A stretch of 64,000 nt of DNA from an uncultured Clostridia bacterium. GTDB lineage: Bacteria > Bacillota > Clostridia > Christensenellales > UBA1750. Numbering within the stretch: position 1 is the first letter of the stretch; every line of letters starts with the position of its first letter. Shown piece by piece: positions 39,528 to 49,242 of the stretch. The stretch is from contig CAJFMX010000008.1 in the NCBI GenBank assembly GCA_904393115.1, positions 1-64,000 on the forward strand. The letters run 5' to 3'. The notes below the pieces were generated by a model. That model was given only the letters and a program-made list of their open reading frames with translations. It made no database searches and had not been told where the DNA came from. Position numbers and translations under genes: made by a program.

Positions 39528-40406
39528 TTAGCTGTAGCGGCGGTCCCACTTTTCCTTGACCTCGGCAAAGAGGGCGGCGTAGCGCTCCAGGCGCTCGGGC
39601 GCGATCTCGCCGCGCTGGGCGGCGTCCTTGACGGCGCAGCCCGGCTCGCTCAGGTGGCAGCAGCCGTCAAAGCGGCAGAGCCCCTCGTAGGGCTCGAACT
39701 CGGGATAGAACGCGCGCAGGTTTGCGGGGTCCTCCGCGTCCAGCTCCAGCAGGCTGAAGCCCGGCGTGTCCGCCAGGTACCCGCCCGCCTCCAGCGGCAC
39801 GAGCTGCGCCTTGCGCGTGGTGTGGCGGCCGCGCTCGATGCGGCTGACGGAGCCGGTCTGCTGCCCGAGGCCCGGGCAGAGGACGTTCATCAGCGAGGAC
39901 TTGCCCACGGCCGACTGCCCGGCAAAGGCGACGATGCGCCCGGCGGCCAGCGCCATCAGCTCCGGCACGCCCTCGCCGGTCCCGGCGTTGGTGAGCAGCA
40001 CCGGGCAGCGCGCGCCGCGGTACTGCCTGGCGATGTCGCAGGCGGTGTCCAGGGCAAGGTCGGTCTTGTTGATGACGAGCGCGGTCTCGATCCCGGCCTT
40101 GCGCGCGCGCAGGAGCAGGCGGTCCGCCAGAAGCAGGTCCGGCTGCGGGGCCGCGGCCGCGACCGTGACAAAGAGCAGGTCAACATTGGCCACCGGCGGG
40201 CGCAGCAGCTCGCTGGACCTGGGCAGGATCTCCTCGAGGAAGCCCTCCTCCTCCGCGGGGCCGGGCGGCGCAAAGAGCACCTCGTCCCCGACCATGGGGC
40301 TGATGCGCTGCTTGCGGAAGCGCCCGCGCGCGCGGCAGACATAGAGCTGCCCTTCGCTCTCCACCGTGTAGAAGCTGCCGATTCCCTGTAGGATTCTTCC
40401 CTTCAT
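39528..40406 (-). CDS. rsgA: Ribosome small subunit GTPase A
   Basis: The 292-residue circularly permuted GTPase assists 30S maturation. An N-terminal OB domain is followed by G4 NKTDL, G1 GQSAVGKSSL, G3 DTPGF, and a C-terminal zinc finger with CRFDGCCHLSEPGC. The start overlaps the prkC stop by 4 bases. Confidence 0.96.
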   Translation of the reverse strand: MKGRILQGIGSFYTVESEGQLYVCRARGRFRKQRISPMVGDEVLFAPPGPAEEEGFLEEILPRSSELLRPPVANVDLLFVTVAAAAPQPDLLLADRLLLRARKAGIETALVINKTDLALDTACDIARQYRGARCPVLLTNAGTGEGVPELMALAAGRIVAFAGQSAVGKSSLMNVLCPGLGQQTGSVSRIERGRHTTRKAQLVPLEAGGYLADTPGFSLLELDAEDPANLRAFYPEFEPYEGLCRFDGCCHLSEPGCAVKDAAQRGEIAPERLERYAALFAEVKEKWDRRYS

Positions 40407-42298
40407 TCCTCGTCCTCCTCGACGCGCAAGGTGACGGTGTCCCGCGCGGCCTCTTCGTCGTTGACAAAGACGATGAGCGTCTTTTCCCCGGGGGTCTCGC
40501 TCTCCAGGTTGAGCTCCACCTCCAGCGTCCCGCGGTCGCAGCTCATGGTGCTGACCTCGCGGTAGAAGCCCTCCTCCTGGAGGAAGATCGTCACGAGCGA
40601 GTCGTCCTGCTCGATCTCCAGCGTCAGCGGATAGGTGCCCGTGGCCATGATGAGCTCCCGGGCGACCCAGATCTCCACCGCGTCGCCGCTGCGCATCTGC
40701 TGGCCGGCCTCCGGGCTCTGGGCAAAGACCGTGCCCACGGCGACGCCCGTGGCGCTCTCCTCGTGGATGGTGCCCAGGGTCAGGCCCGCCTCCTCGATGA
40801 GGGCCTGGGCGCTCGTCAGGTCCTCGCCCACGACCTGGGGCACGCTGCGCAGCAGCGGCGGGTCGCTGATGGTGAGGTTCACGCTCTCCCCGTTCTGCAG
40901 GACCTCGCCCTCCTGCGGGTCCTGGTGCAGAACCGTGTCCCGCGCCTGGCTGCTCTCCTCGTCGCGGAAGATCTCGCCGACCTGCAGGCCCAGGCGCTGG
41001 AGCGCGCGCCGCGCGTCGTCCAGGGACAGGCCCACAAGGGTGGGCACCTGCGCGCTCTCCGGGCCGGCGCTGACCACGACGCTGACCGTGTCGCCGCTGC
41101 GCAGGCTGCTGTCGGCCTCGGGCTCCTGGGTGAGGATGGTTCCGGGCGGCTCCTCGCTGTACTGCGTATCGCTCACCTGCAGGACCAGGCCGATCTCCGC
41201 AAGCTCGGCCGCAGCGCCGTCCATGGAATCGCCCAGGATCGCGGGCACGACCGCGAGCGTCTGCTGGCGGTGGGCGATGCCGATGCGCAGCAGGGCCACG
41301 GCCAACACCCCGGCCAGCAGCAGGCAGAGCCCCGCCAGCAGCAGCCGCACCGGGCGGATGCGCCCTTCGAGCACGGCGCGGGCGCGCTTCTTGTCGCGCG
41401 CCGCCTCGCCCTTGCCGTCGTCCTCTCCGTCCTGCGGGGGGAGCGCCTTGTTGCCGTCGACAAACCCGCCCTCCGGGTAGACCAGCGCCAGGGAGAGGTC
41501 GTCGTAGAAGTCGCGCGCGCTCTGGTAGCGGTCCTTGGGCTCCTTGCGGATGGCCTTGAGGATGATCTCGTTGAGCGCGGGGGTGACGTTGCGGTTGCGT
41601 TCGCGCGGGGGCGTGGGCTCGGCGTTCATGTGCTGCAGGGCGATGGCGACCGGCGTATCCCCGGAAAAGGGCAGCTCGGCCGTGACCATCTCGTAGAGCA
41701 CGACGCCCAGGGAGTAGAGGTCGCTCTGGGCGCTGGCCGGCTCGCCGCGGGCCTGCTCGGGCGAGAAATAGTGCACGGACCCGAGCACCCCGTTGTCCCC
41801 GCCGCCGGTGATGGTCTGCGTGTCGCTGGTCTTTGCGATGCCGAAGTCCGCCAGCTTTGCAATGCCCTTGCGGTCGAGCAGGATGTTCTGGGGCTTGATG
41901 TCGCGGTGGATGATGTGCGCATCGTGGGCGATCTGCAGCGCGGTGCAGATCTGGCGGGCGATGGTGATGGCGGTATAGTTGTCCAGCGCGCCGTGCTCCT
42001 GGATGAGGGACTTGAGCGTCATGCCGTCGACGTACTCCATGACGATGAAGCGCGCGCCGTTCTGCTCGCCGACGTCGTAGATGTCGATGAGGTTCTCGTG
42101 GCTGACGGCGGAGGCGGCCTCGGCCTCCTGCTGGAAGCGGCGCACGAATTCGCGGTCCTGGTTGTACTGCTCGCGCAGGACCTTGACGGCGACGGTGCGG
42201 CCGCTGCGGAAGTCGTAGGCCTTGTAGACCACGGCCATGCCGCCCTTGCCGATGACCTCGCCCAGCAGATAGCGGCCCTTGAGGCAGGTACCCTTCAT
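40403..42298 (-). CDS. prkC: Ser/Thr protein kinase with PASTA repeats
   Basis: The 631-residue kinase has GKGGMAVVYKA (P-loop), AVKVL (Lys), HRDIKPQNILL (catalytic Asp) and DFGIAK. A transmembrane helix lies near 372-390. Three PASTA repeats (starts VPAILGDSMDG, VPTLVGLSLDD, VPQVVGEDLTS) and a C-terminal beta-like tail lie outside the cell, where such domains sense murein fragments that trigger germination or growth signals. It overlaps prpC upstream by 4 bases and rsgA downstream. Confidence 0.97.
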   Translation of the reverse strand: MKGTCLKGRYLLGEVIGKGGMAVVYKAYDFRSGRTVAVKVLREQYNQDREFVRRFQQEAEAASAVSHENLIDIYDVGEQNGARFIVMEYVDGMTLKSLIQEHGALDNYTAITIARQICTALQIAHDAHIIHRDIKPQNILLDRKGIAKLADFGIAKTSDTQTITGGGDNGVLGSVHYFSPEQARGEPASAQSDLYSLGVVLYEMVTAELPFSGDTPVAIALQHMNAEPTPPRERNRNVTPALNEIILKAIRKEPKDRYQSARDFYDDLSLALVYPEGGFVDGNKALPPQDGEDDGKGEAARDKKRARAVLEGRIRPVRLLLAGLCLLLAGVLAVALLRIGIAHRQQTLAVVPAILGDSMDGAAAELAEIGLVLQVSDTQYSEEPPGTILTQEPEADSSLRSGDTVSVVVSAGPESAQVPTLVGLSLDDARRALQRLGLQVGEIFRDEESSQARDTVLHQDPQEGEVLQNGESVNLTISDPPLLRSVPQVVGEDLTSAQALIEEAGLTLGTIHEESATGVAVGTVFAQSPEAGQQMRSGDAVEIWVARELIMATGTYPLTLEIEQDDSLVTIFLQEEGFYREVSTMSCDRGTLEVELNLESETPGEKTLIVFVNDEEAARDTVTLRVEEDEE

Positions 42299-43032
42299 CG
42301 CTCCGCCTCCCCTTCCAGGCGCGCGACGACCACGGTGATGTTGTCGCGCCCCCCGCGGTCGAGCGCCAGGTCCACCAGGCGCTCGCAGGCCTCCTGCGGG
42401 GGGGATTCCGCGAGGATGTCGCGGATTTCGCTCGTCTCCAGGTAGTTGCTCAGGCCGTCCGTGCAAAGAAGGAACACGTCGCCCGGGCGCGTGTCCACGT
42501 CCTGGGCGTCCACGGCGACGGTGTCGTCCGTGCCCAGGGCCCGGGTGATGATGTTGCGGTAGGGGTGGTCCTTGGCCTCTTCCTCGGTGATCTCGCCCTT
42601 GCGCACGAGCTCGGCCACGAGCGAGTGGTCCTTTGTGATCTGGTAGACCTCCCCGCCGCGCATCAGGTAGCAGCGGCTGTCCCCGACGTGGGCGAGCATG
42701 ACGTGCCCCTGCATGAAGTAGAGGAAGGTGAGCGTCGTGCCCATGCCGGAGCGGCTCAGGTCCTCGTTTGCGGCGCGGTAGATGGCGCGGTTGGCCTGGC
42801 GCACCCAGGAGACGGCGGTCTTGACCGAGATGTCCCTTCCCGCGGCCTTGCGCGCGCTCAGGCGGATGGCCTCGGCGGCCATGGAGCTTGCGACCTCGCC
42901 CGCGCGGTGTCCGCCCATGCCGTCGGCGACCAGGGCGAGGGAATCCCCCTCGGGCACGAGGTAGCTGTCCTCGTTGATGGGGCGCACGCGCCCGCAGTGG
43001 GTCTTTGCGGCGACGGTGATGGCGGCGTTCAT
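42295..43032 (-). CDS. prpC: PP2C-type protein phosphatase
   Basis: The 245-residue metal-dependent phosphatase removes phosphate from PrkC targets. Motifs are RPINEDSYLV, LVADGMGGHRAGEVAS, AHVGDSRCYLM, LCTDGLSNYL and GGRDNITVVV. ATG at 43032 overlaps the rlmN stop and the gene overlaps prkC, so kinase and phosphatase are made in fixed ratio. Confidence 0.97.
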   Translation of the reverse strand: MNAAITVAAKTHCGRVRPINEDSYLVPEGDSLALVADGMGGHRAGEVASSMAAEAIRLSARKAAGRDISVKTAVSWVRQANRAIYRAANEDLSRSGMGTTLTFLYFMQGHVMLAHVGDSRCYLMRGGEVYQITKDHSLVAELVRKGEITEEEAKDHPYRNIITRALGTDDTVAVDAQDVDTRPGDVFLLCTDGLSNYLETSEIRDILAESPPQEACERLVDLALDRGGRDNITVVVARLEGEAER

Positions 43033-44081
43033 GCGAGCGTTCCCTCCTGACTCAGGTGCTTGCGGCGGAGCTGGCCGCAGGCGCCCTGGATGTCGGCGCC
43101 CATCTCCCTGCGCCGGGTGACGGAGACGCCCCGCGCCTCCAGCCGGCGCTGGAAGGCCTCGATGCCCTTCTGCCCGGGGGCGGCGAGGTTGCGCTCCGGG
43201 ACGTCGTTGAGCGGGATGAGGTTGACGTGGCACAGCAGCCCGCGCACGAGGTCCGCCAGGCGGTCCGCGTCCGCAAGGGAGGTGTTGACCCCTTCGATGA
43301 GCGCGTATTCAAAGACGATGCGCCGGCCGACCGCCTTGACGTAGTCGCGGCAGGCGCGCAGCAGCTCCTCCAGGGAATAGGTCTTGGCGATGGGCATGAT
43401 GCGCTGGCGCGCCTCGTCCGTCGGGGCGTGCAGGGAGATGGAGAGCGTGATGGGCAGGTTTTCCCGCGCCAGGTCGTAGATGCGGGGCACCAGGCCGCAC
43501 GTGGAGACGGAGACGTTGCGCAGGCTCACCCCGATCCCCTCCGGCGCGCTGACAAGGCGCAGGAAGCGGATCACGTTTTCATAGTTGTCCAGCGGCTCGC
43601 CGCTGCCCATCATCACGATGTTCGTCACGCCGCGCTTGTCCTTTTCGGCGTGCAGGCGGTTGACGGCAAGGACCTGGCCCATCATCTCGCCCGCGGTCAG
43701 GTCCCGCACGCGGCCCTCGAGCGTGGAGGCGCAGAACGCGCAGCCCATGCGGCAGCCCACCTGGGAGGAGATGCAGAGCGTGTTCCCGTAGTGGTAGCGC
43801 ATGAGCACGCCCTCGACGAGGTTGCCGTCATGGAGGGAAAAGAGGTATTTTTCCGTGCCGTCCTTTTCCGAACGCAGGGTCTTAAGGATCGTCGCGCCCA
43901 GAGCGCGGTGCGTTCCGGCCAGCTTCTCCCGCAGCGCGGCGGGCAGGTTGCGCATGCCCGCAAAGTCCTCGCCCTTTTGCAGCCAGCCATAGACCTGCTT
44001 GGCGCGGAAGGCCGGCTCGCCCGCGTCCGCAAGCACCTGCGCAAGTTCCGCAAGGCTCAGCCCCATGAGGCAGTCGTCCAT
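43029..44081 (-). CDS. rlmN: 23S rRNA/tRNA adenine-C2 methyltransferase
   Basis: The 350-residue radical-SAM enzyme methylates A2503 of 23S rRNA and A37 of some tRNAs. The cluster motif CRMGCAFC is in GCRMGCAFCASTLEGRVRDL. VMMGSGEPLDNYENV, SVSTCGLVP and the C-terminal GADIQGACGQLR with the catalytic Cys are present. It is 25 bases downstream of rsmB and overlaps prpC. Confidence 0.97.
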   Translation of the reverse strand: MDDCLMGLSLAELAQVLADAGEPAFRAKQVYGWLQKGEDFAGMRNLPAALREKLAGTHRALGATILKTLRSEKDGTEKYLFSLHDGNLVEGVLMRYHYGNTLCISSQVGCRMGCAFCASTLEGRVRDLTAGEMMGQVLAVNRLHAEKDKRGVTNIVMMGSGEPLDNYENVIRFLRLVSAPEGIGVSLRNVSVSTCGLVPRIYDLARENLPITLSISLHAPTDEARQRIMPIAKTYSLEELLRACRDYVKAVGRRIVFEYALIEGVNTSLADADRLADLVRGLLCHVNLIPLNDVPERNLAAPGQKGIEAFQRRLEARGVSVTRRREMGADIQGACGQLRRKHLSQEGTLA

Positions 44082-44106
44082 CTGGTTCTCCTCCCCTCTT
44101 CTGTGT

Positions 44107-45522
44107 CTAGTTTTGAATCGGTTCCTTTTTCTTCACCAGCCGCGCGAGGAAGAACCCGTCCATGTGGTCCACGTGCGGGTAGACGGTCAGCATCCCCTGG
44201 CGGGCTTTTGCGGCAAACTCCGCCGGGAGCAGGCCCGCCAAGTCCCCGGGGGCAAACTCCGGGTGGTCCGCAAGGAAGGCGCGCACGTTGTTCTCGTTCT
44301 CCTCGGGCAGGAGCGTGCAGGTGGAGTAGACGAGCGCGCCGCCGGGCTTTACGTACCGGCAGCAGGCGTCCAGGATCTCCCGCTGCATCCGGGAAAGGGC
44401 GTCGATGCCGTCCTGCGTCACGCGGTACTTGATGTCCGGCTTGGAGAGGTAGTCCCCGAGGCCGGAGCACGGCGCGTCGATCAGGACCGCGTCCATGCGG
44501 CCGAGGTCCCCCTCGGCGAGGACGCGCGCGTCGTGGACGCGGGGGCGGATGTTGTCCAGGCGCAGCCGGCGCGCGGCGCCCGCGATCAGCTCCACCCGGT
44601 GATCGTGCAGGTCCCATGCATATACACGACCCGCGCCGCCCATGCGTTCCGCGATGTAGCAGGTCTTGCCGCCGGGCGCGGCGCAGGCGTCCAGGATCTG
44701 CATGCCGGGCCGGGCGCCCACGGCCATGGCCGCGAGCATGGAGCCCTCGCCCATGACGGAGTAGAGCCCGCTGCGGAAGCCCGGGTGCTGCGCGACGAAC
44801 CCGCCGCGCACGCGGTAGGCGCCGGGCACGCGGCCCTTCTCCCAGTCCAGGCCCTGCTGCGTGAGGTAGGCCTCCAGCTCCGCGTCCGTGCAGCGCGCGG
44901 CGTTTGCGCAGATGGTGACGTCGCTCTCCCGGTGGCGGTACTCGATCAGCGCGCGGGCAAAGTCCATGCCGAAGCCATCGGCGAACTTGTCCACCAGAAA
45001 GCGCGGGAAGGAGTAGCGCACGCTGAGGAATTCCCGCTCGTCCTGCGGGTAGGCGATGCGCTCCGGCTCGCGGGCGATGGCGCGCAGCACGCCGTTGACA
45101 AGGCCGGCCATGCTCTCGCGCTTAAAGCGCCGCGTCAGCTCCACCGCGTCCGAGCAGACGGCGTTTGCGGGAATCTTGTCCAGGAAGACGAGCTGATAGG
45201 CGCCCATGCGCAGGATCTCGCGGGCGACGCTCTCCTCGCAGGGGCGGTCCATGTACAGGGACAGGATGTGGTCCAGGCAGAGCCGGTTCTCCAGCGTGCC
45301 GTAAAAGAGCTCGGTCATCAGCCTTCTGTCGCGCGCGTTCAGGTGCGCCGAGGCGATGCGGCGCGTCAGGGCCAGGCCCGCATAGGCGTCCGAGTTCTGC
45401 ACGTCCATCAGCGCCTCCAGCGCGACAAGGCGCGCCGGGGCGATGGGCGCGGGGCGCGCCTTGCCGTCCCGCCTTGCGGGGACGGAGGGGGTTCCGGGGC
45501 GGCGGGTTCTTTTTTCGGTCAT
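44107..45522 (-). CDS. rsmB: 16S rRNA cytosine-967 methyltransferase
   Basis: The 471-residue protein has an N-terminal NusB-like domain (about 25-155) and a NOL1/NOP2/Sun methyltransferase domain with LDACAAPGGKTCYIAERM, DAPCSGLGDYLSKPD and the catalytic YSTCTLLPEENE. It methylates C967 of 16S rRNA. The start overlaps fmt by ATGA. Confidence 0.96.
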   Translation of the reverse strand: MTEKRTRRPGTPSVPARRDGKARPAPIAPARLVALEALMDVQNSDAYAGLALTRRIASAHLNARDRRLMTELFYGTLENRLCLDHILSLYMDRPCEESVAREILRMGAYQLVFLDKIPANAVCSDAVELTRRFKRESMAGLVNGVLRAIAREPERIAYPQDEREFLSVRYSFPRFLVDKFADGFGMDFARALIEYRHRESDVTICANAARCTDAELEAYLTQQGLDWEKGRVPGAYRVRGGFVAQHPGFRSGLYSVMGEGSMLAAMAVGARPGMQILDACAAPGGKTCYIAERMGGAGRVYAWDLHDHRVELIAGAARRLRLDNIRPRVHDARVLAEGDLGRMDAVLIDAPCSGLGDYLSKPDIKYRVTQDGIDALSRMQREILDACCRYVKPGGALVYSTCTLLPEENENNVRAFLADHPEFAPGDLAGLLPAEFAAKARQGMLTVYPHVDHMDGFFLARLVKKKEPIQN

Positions 45523-46460
45523 TCTCTCTCTCCTAAGGGCGCGCCTTGGCGCATGGGCTTGCCGCGCAGATAGTCGCGGGCATTCATTCTCTTGGACCCG
45601 GGGGCCTGCAGCTCCAGGATCTCCAGCGTGCCTTTTCCGCAGGCGACAAAGAGCCCGCCCTTGGCGTCGGCGCGCGCGACCGTGCCCGGGGCAAGGCCGC
45701 TGTCCTCCTCGTGCGCGCGCGCGGACCAGATCTTAAGGACGCCGCTGGGCGTCTCGGCAAAGGCGCCGGGCCAGGGGTAGAGGCCGCGGACCTGGTTGTG
45801 CAGCTCGCGCGCCGGGCGGGAAAAGTCCATGCGGCCCAGCTCCTTGTCGAGCATGGGGTAATAGCTTGCGGCGCTCTCGTCCTGGGGGGTGCGCACGAGC
45901 GTCCCGGCCTCGAGCGCGCGCAGGGTCCGCAGGAGCGTTTCCGCGCCGATCTTCGAGAGCCGCGCGGAGAGCTCCTCGGCCGTCTCCTCCGGCAGGATGT
46001 CCGTCTCCTCCCGCAGGAGCATGTCGCCCGTGTCGATGCCGGCGTCCGTCATCATGGTGGTCACGCCCGTGCGCGCCTCGCCGCGCAGCAGGCACCAGTT
46101 GATGGGCGCGGAGCCGCGGTAGGCGGGCAGGAGCGAGGCGTGGACGTTGATCGTGCCAAGGCGCGGGATGTCCAGCACCTTCTGGGAGAGGATCTGGCCA
46201 AAGGCCGCCGTGACAAAGAGGTCGGGCGCCAGCGCGGAAAGGGCCTGGCGCCCCTCGGGCCTGCGGATGCGCTCAAACTGGAGCACGGGCACGCCGTGCG
46301 CCTGGGCGCAGACCTTGACCGGCGGGGGCGTGAGCGTTCCCTTGCGGCCGACGGGCCGGTCCGGCTGGGTGACGGCGGCGGCGACTTCGTACCCCGCGCC
46401 GAGCAGCGCCTCCAGCGAGGGAACGGCAAACTCCGGGGTTCCCATGAAAACAATGCGCAA
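45519..46460 (-). CDS. fmt: Methionyl-tRNA formyltransferase
   Basis: The enzyme formylates initiator Met-tRNA. It has MRIVFMGTPEFAVPSLEALL, the folate loop and NVHASLLPAYRGSAPINW with the catalytic Asn/His/Asp set (DTGDML). TTG at 46460 is preferred because GGAGG then sits 9 bases away and the N-terminus matches the family; a GTG at 46466 adds two residues but has poor spacing. It follows def closely. Confidence 0.95.
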   Translation of the reverse strand: MRIVFMGTPEFAVPSLEALLGAGYEVAAAVTQPDRPVGRKGTLTPPPVKVCAQAHGVPVLQFERIRRPEGRQALSALAPDLFVTAAFGQILSQKVLDIPRLGTINVHASLLPAYRGSAPINWCLLRGEARTGVTTMMTDAGIDTGDMLLREETDILPEETAEELSARLSKIGAETLLRTLRALEAGTLVRTPQDESAASYYPMLDKELGRMDFSRPARELHNQVRGLYPWPGAFAETPSGVLKIWSARAHEEDSGLAPGTVARADAKGGLFVACGKGTLEILELQAPGSKRMNARDYLRGKPMRQGAPLGERE

Positions 46461-46475
46461 ATCCACTCGCCTCCG

Positions 46476-46976
46476 TCAGCTCTTTTTTTCGTCCGGTTCG
46501 GTCTGGGCCGCTGCCTCGGACTTGTGCTCTTTCTGCTGGTCGCGGTAGACGTCGATGAAGAGGCGGCCGTCCAGGTGGTCGATCTCGTGGCAGAAGGCGC
46601 GGGCGAGCAGGCCCTCCCCCTCCATGGTGAAGGACTTGCCAAAGCGATTGAGCGCGCGGACCTTGACGCGGTTCGGGCGCGAGACGGGCAGCCACTTGTC
46701 CGGAACGGACAGGCAGCCCTCCTCGCCGGTCTGCTCCCCGGAGCATTCGAGGATCTCGGGATTGATCAGCTCGATCACGCCCTCCCCGATGTCGATGACC
46801 ACGATGCGGCGCAGCAGGCCGACCTGCGGGGCGGCAAGGCCCACGCCGTTGGCCTTGTGCATGGTCTCGGCCATGTCGTCCAGGAGCTGGTGGGTCTTTG
46901 CGTCGATCATGGTCACGGGCCTGCAGGTCTTGCGCAGCACGTCGTCTCCGACCTTGACGATGGTTCTCAATGCCAT
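46476..46976 (-). CDS. def: Peptide deformylase
   Basis: The 166-residue metalloenzyme removes the formyl group from new proteins. The three motifs are GVGLAAPQVG, EGCLSVP and HEIDHLDG. A charged tail (QQKEHKSEAAAQTEPDEKKS) follows the catalytic domain. ATG at 46976. It lies between priA and fmt, as in Bacillus. Confidence 0.97.
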   Translation of the reverse strand: MALRTIVKVGDDVLRKTCRPVTMIDAKTHQLLDDMAETMHKANGVGLAAPQVGLLRRIVVIDIGEGVIELINPEILECSGEQTGEEGCLSVPDKWLPVSRPNRVKVRALNRFGKSFTMEGEGLLARAFCHEIDHLDGRLFIDVYRDQQKEHKSEAAAQTEPDEKKS

Positions 46977-47002
46977 AAAGCGTCTCTTCCTTTCCATTCG
47001 AT

Positions 47003-49219
47003 CTATAAAAAGCTCGGGGGATCGATCTCCAGCTCCACGCGCAGGCCCGGGGTCTTCCGCGCGCGGGCCAGATCCGCGAGGTATTCCAGGGCCCCGGCGC
47101 TGCCCGCGGCGTAGAGCTTTACGAACACCTGGTGGCGGTACTCGTCCCGGATGCGGGAGAGCGGCGCCTCCATGGCGCGCACCTGGATCATCTGGCGCCG
47201 CCGGGCCGCGTCCCTGCGGAACCAGGCGTCGATCTCCATCTCCAGGAGCTCGGCCTCGGCGCGCACGTCGCTCTCCTGCCGGCCGGTCACCAGTAGCCGC
47301 GACAGCACCGCGTAGGGCGGGTAGAGCCTGCGCCGCCTGCGCGTGATCTCCGCCTCGTAGAAGGCCCGGTAGTCCTGCGTCGCGGCCATGGCGATGGCGT
47401 AGTGCTCTGGCTCGTAGCTCTGGACCACGACCCGGCCAGGCTTTTCGCCCCGGCCCGCGCGGCCCTCGACCTGGGTCAGGAGCTGAAAGGTCTTCTCCTC
47501 GCTGCGGTAGTCGGGCAGGTTCAGGCTCATGTCCGCCATGATGACGCCCACAAGGGTCACGCCCGGGAAGTCGTGGCCCTTGGCGACCATCTGCGTGCCG
47601 ATGAGCACCTGCGCCTCCCCCCGGCGGAAGGTGGTCAGCATCCGGACGAGGTCGTCCTTGCCGCGGGTGGTGTCGTTGTCCATGCGCAGCACGCGCGCGG
47701 CGGGAAACTCCTCCCGGAACTTCTCCTCCACCTGCTGCGTGCCCACGCCGAACCTGCGGATAAAGGGCGAGCCGCAGGCCGGGCAGGTCTTGGGCGGCGG
47801 CAAGACCGCGCCGCAGTAGTGGCACTTGAGCGTTTCGTCGCTGGAGTGGTAGGTCATGGTGACGTCGCAGTGCGGGCAGTGGACCGTGTAACCGCAGGCG
47901 CGGCACTTGACAAAGCTGGAGTGCCCGCGCCGGTTGTGGAACAGGACCACCTGCTGGCCGGCGAGCAGCGTCTCCTCGATGGCGTCGCGCAGCGCGCGGG
48001 AGAACATGCTCCGGTTGCCCGCGATGAGCTCCTTGCGCATGTCCACGATCTCGACCGCGGGCAGCGGCCGGCCGGCGACGCGCTCGCGCATCTCCAGCAA
48101 TACGTTGTGGCCGCGCAGCGTGCGGGCGTAGGTCTCCACCGAGGGTGTCGCGCTGCCCAGCACCAGGGTCGCGCCCTGCAGCCGGCAGCGGACGCGCGCC
48201 ACCTCCCGCGCGTCGTAGCAGGGGTGCGTGCCGCTACGGTAGGTGCCCTCGTGCTCCTCGTCGACGATCAGCAGGCCCAGGGACTCCACCGGCGCAAACA
48301 CCGCCGAGCGCGCGCCGATGACCACGCGCGCCTCGCCCTGGCGGATGCGGCGCCACTCGTCGTACTTCTCCCCCTGGGACAGGGCCGAGTGCAGCACCGC
48401 GGCCACGTCCCCAAAGCGCGCGCGGAACCAGGAGACCATCTGCGGGGTGAGCGCGATCTCGGGCACGAGCAGGATCGCGCCCTTGCCGCGCAGCAGCGCC
48501 TCGCGCACGGCGCGGATGTAGACCTCCGTCTTGCCGCTGCCGGTCACCCCGTGCAGGAGGAAGGCCTGCGGCTCGCCGTCGAGCGCGGCGCAGATGCGGC
48601 GCGCGGCGTTCTCCTGGCCGGGGCTCAGGCGCACCTGCGCGCCCTCGTCCGGCAGGTCCTCGTAGGGCCTGCGCCGCACGCTCTGGGGGAAGATCTCCGC
48701 AAGGCCCTTCTTCTCCAGGGCGCGGGCCGCGGCGGCGCCGGCCGGCGCAAGGTCCGCAAGGCGCACGCCCTCCGGGCTTTCCGCAAGGCGCGCGATCAGC
48801 TCCCGCTGCCGCTCGGAGCGCTTGCACCGAGCGAGCGCGTCCTCCTGCGCCGCGGTCAGGCGCACGGCCAGGCGCGTCAGGGGCTTGAGGTTCGCGCGCA
48901 CCTGCGCGGGCAGGATGCAGCGCAGCGCGGCGGCCATGGTGCAGCGGTATTCCGCGGCAAGCCAGCGCGCAAGGTCCATCAGCTCCGGCAGGACCACGGG
49001 CTCGTCGTCCACGCGCGCAAGGATGGGGCGCAGCTTTTCCGCGGGGACGTCCGTCTCCTGCGTCAGCTCCATGACGACCCCGGGCAGGCGGCGCGGGCCA
49101 AAGGGCACCGTCACGCGCTCGCCGACCGCAAGGTCCATGCCCGCCGGCACCGCGTAGGTGAAGCGGCGGTCCACCTGCTCGCTGTTGATGTCCACGATGA
49201 CAAGGGCGTACGTGCGCAT
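47003..49219 (-). CDS. priA: Primosomal helicase PriA
   Basis: The 738-residue helicase restarts stalled replication forks. The N-terminal DNA-binding domain starts YALVIVDINSEQVDRRFTYA. The helicase has LLHGVTGSGKTEVY (Walker A), IVDEEHEG (motif II), LGSATPSVETY and GTQMVAKGHDFPGV. Eight cysteines in CRACGYTVHCPHC and CHYCGAVLPPPKTCPAC bind two zincs. Full length. Spaced 23 bases from coaBC and 26 from def. Confidence 0.97.
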   Translation of the reverse strand: MRTYALVIVDINSEQVDRRFTYAVPAGMDLAVGERVTVPFGPRRLPGVVMELTQETDVPAEKLRPILARVDDEPVVLPELMDLARWLAAEYRCTMAAALRCILPAQVRANLKPLTRLAVRLTAAQEDALARCKRSERQRELIARLAESPEGVRLADLAPAGAAAARALEKKGLAEIFPQSVRRRPYEDLPDEGAQVRLSPGQENAARRICAALDGEPQAFLLHGVTGSGKTEVYIRAVREALLRGKGAILLVPEIALTPQMVSWFRARFGDVAAVLHSALSQGEKYDEWRRIRQGEARVVIGARSAVFAPVESLGLLIVDEEHEGTYRSGTHPCYDAREVARVRCRLQGATLVLGSATPSVETYARTLRGHNVLLEMRERVAGRPLPAVEIVDMRKELIAGNRSMFSRALRDAIEETLLAGQQVVLFHNRRGHSSFVKCRACGYTVHCPHCDVTMTYHSSDETLKCHYCGAVLPPPKTCPACGSPFIRRFGVGTQQVEEKFREEFPAARVLRMDNDTTRGKDDLVRMLTTFRRGEAQVLIGTQMVAKGHDFPGVTLVGVIMADMSLNLPDYRSEEKTFQLLTQVEGRAGRGEKPGRVVVQSYEPEHYAIAMAATQDYRAFYEAEITRRRRRLYPPYAVLSRLLVTGRQESDVRAEAELLEMEIDAWFRRDAARRRQMIQVRAMEAPLSRIRDEYRHQVFVKLYAAGSAGALEYLADLARARKTPGLRVELEIDPPSFL

Positions 49220-49242
49220 TCACCTCCCCGCCTGCGCGCCTT

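Noticed and set aside
46476-47906. 476-residue minus-strand frame joining a priA-overlapping segment to def
   Set aside because: Upstream of the def start it reads priA in the wrong frame; only the def part is real.
47003-49219. DEEHEG instead of DEEHD in PriA as a damaged motif
   Set aside because: DEEHE-type motif II occurs in Firmicutes PriA; not unusual.
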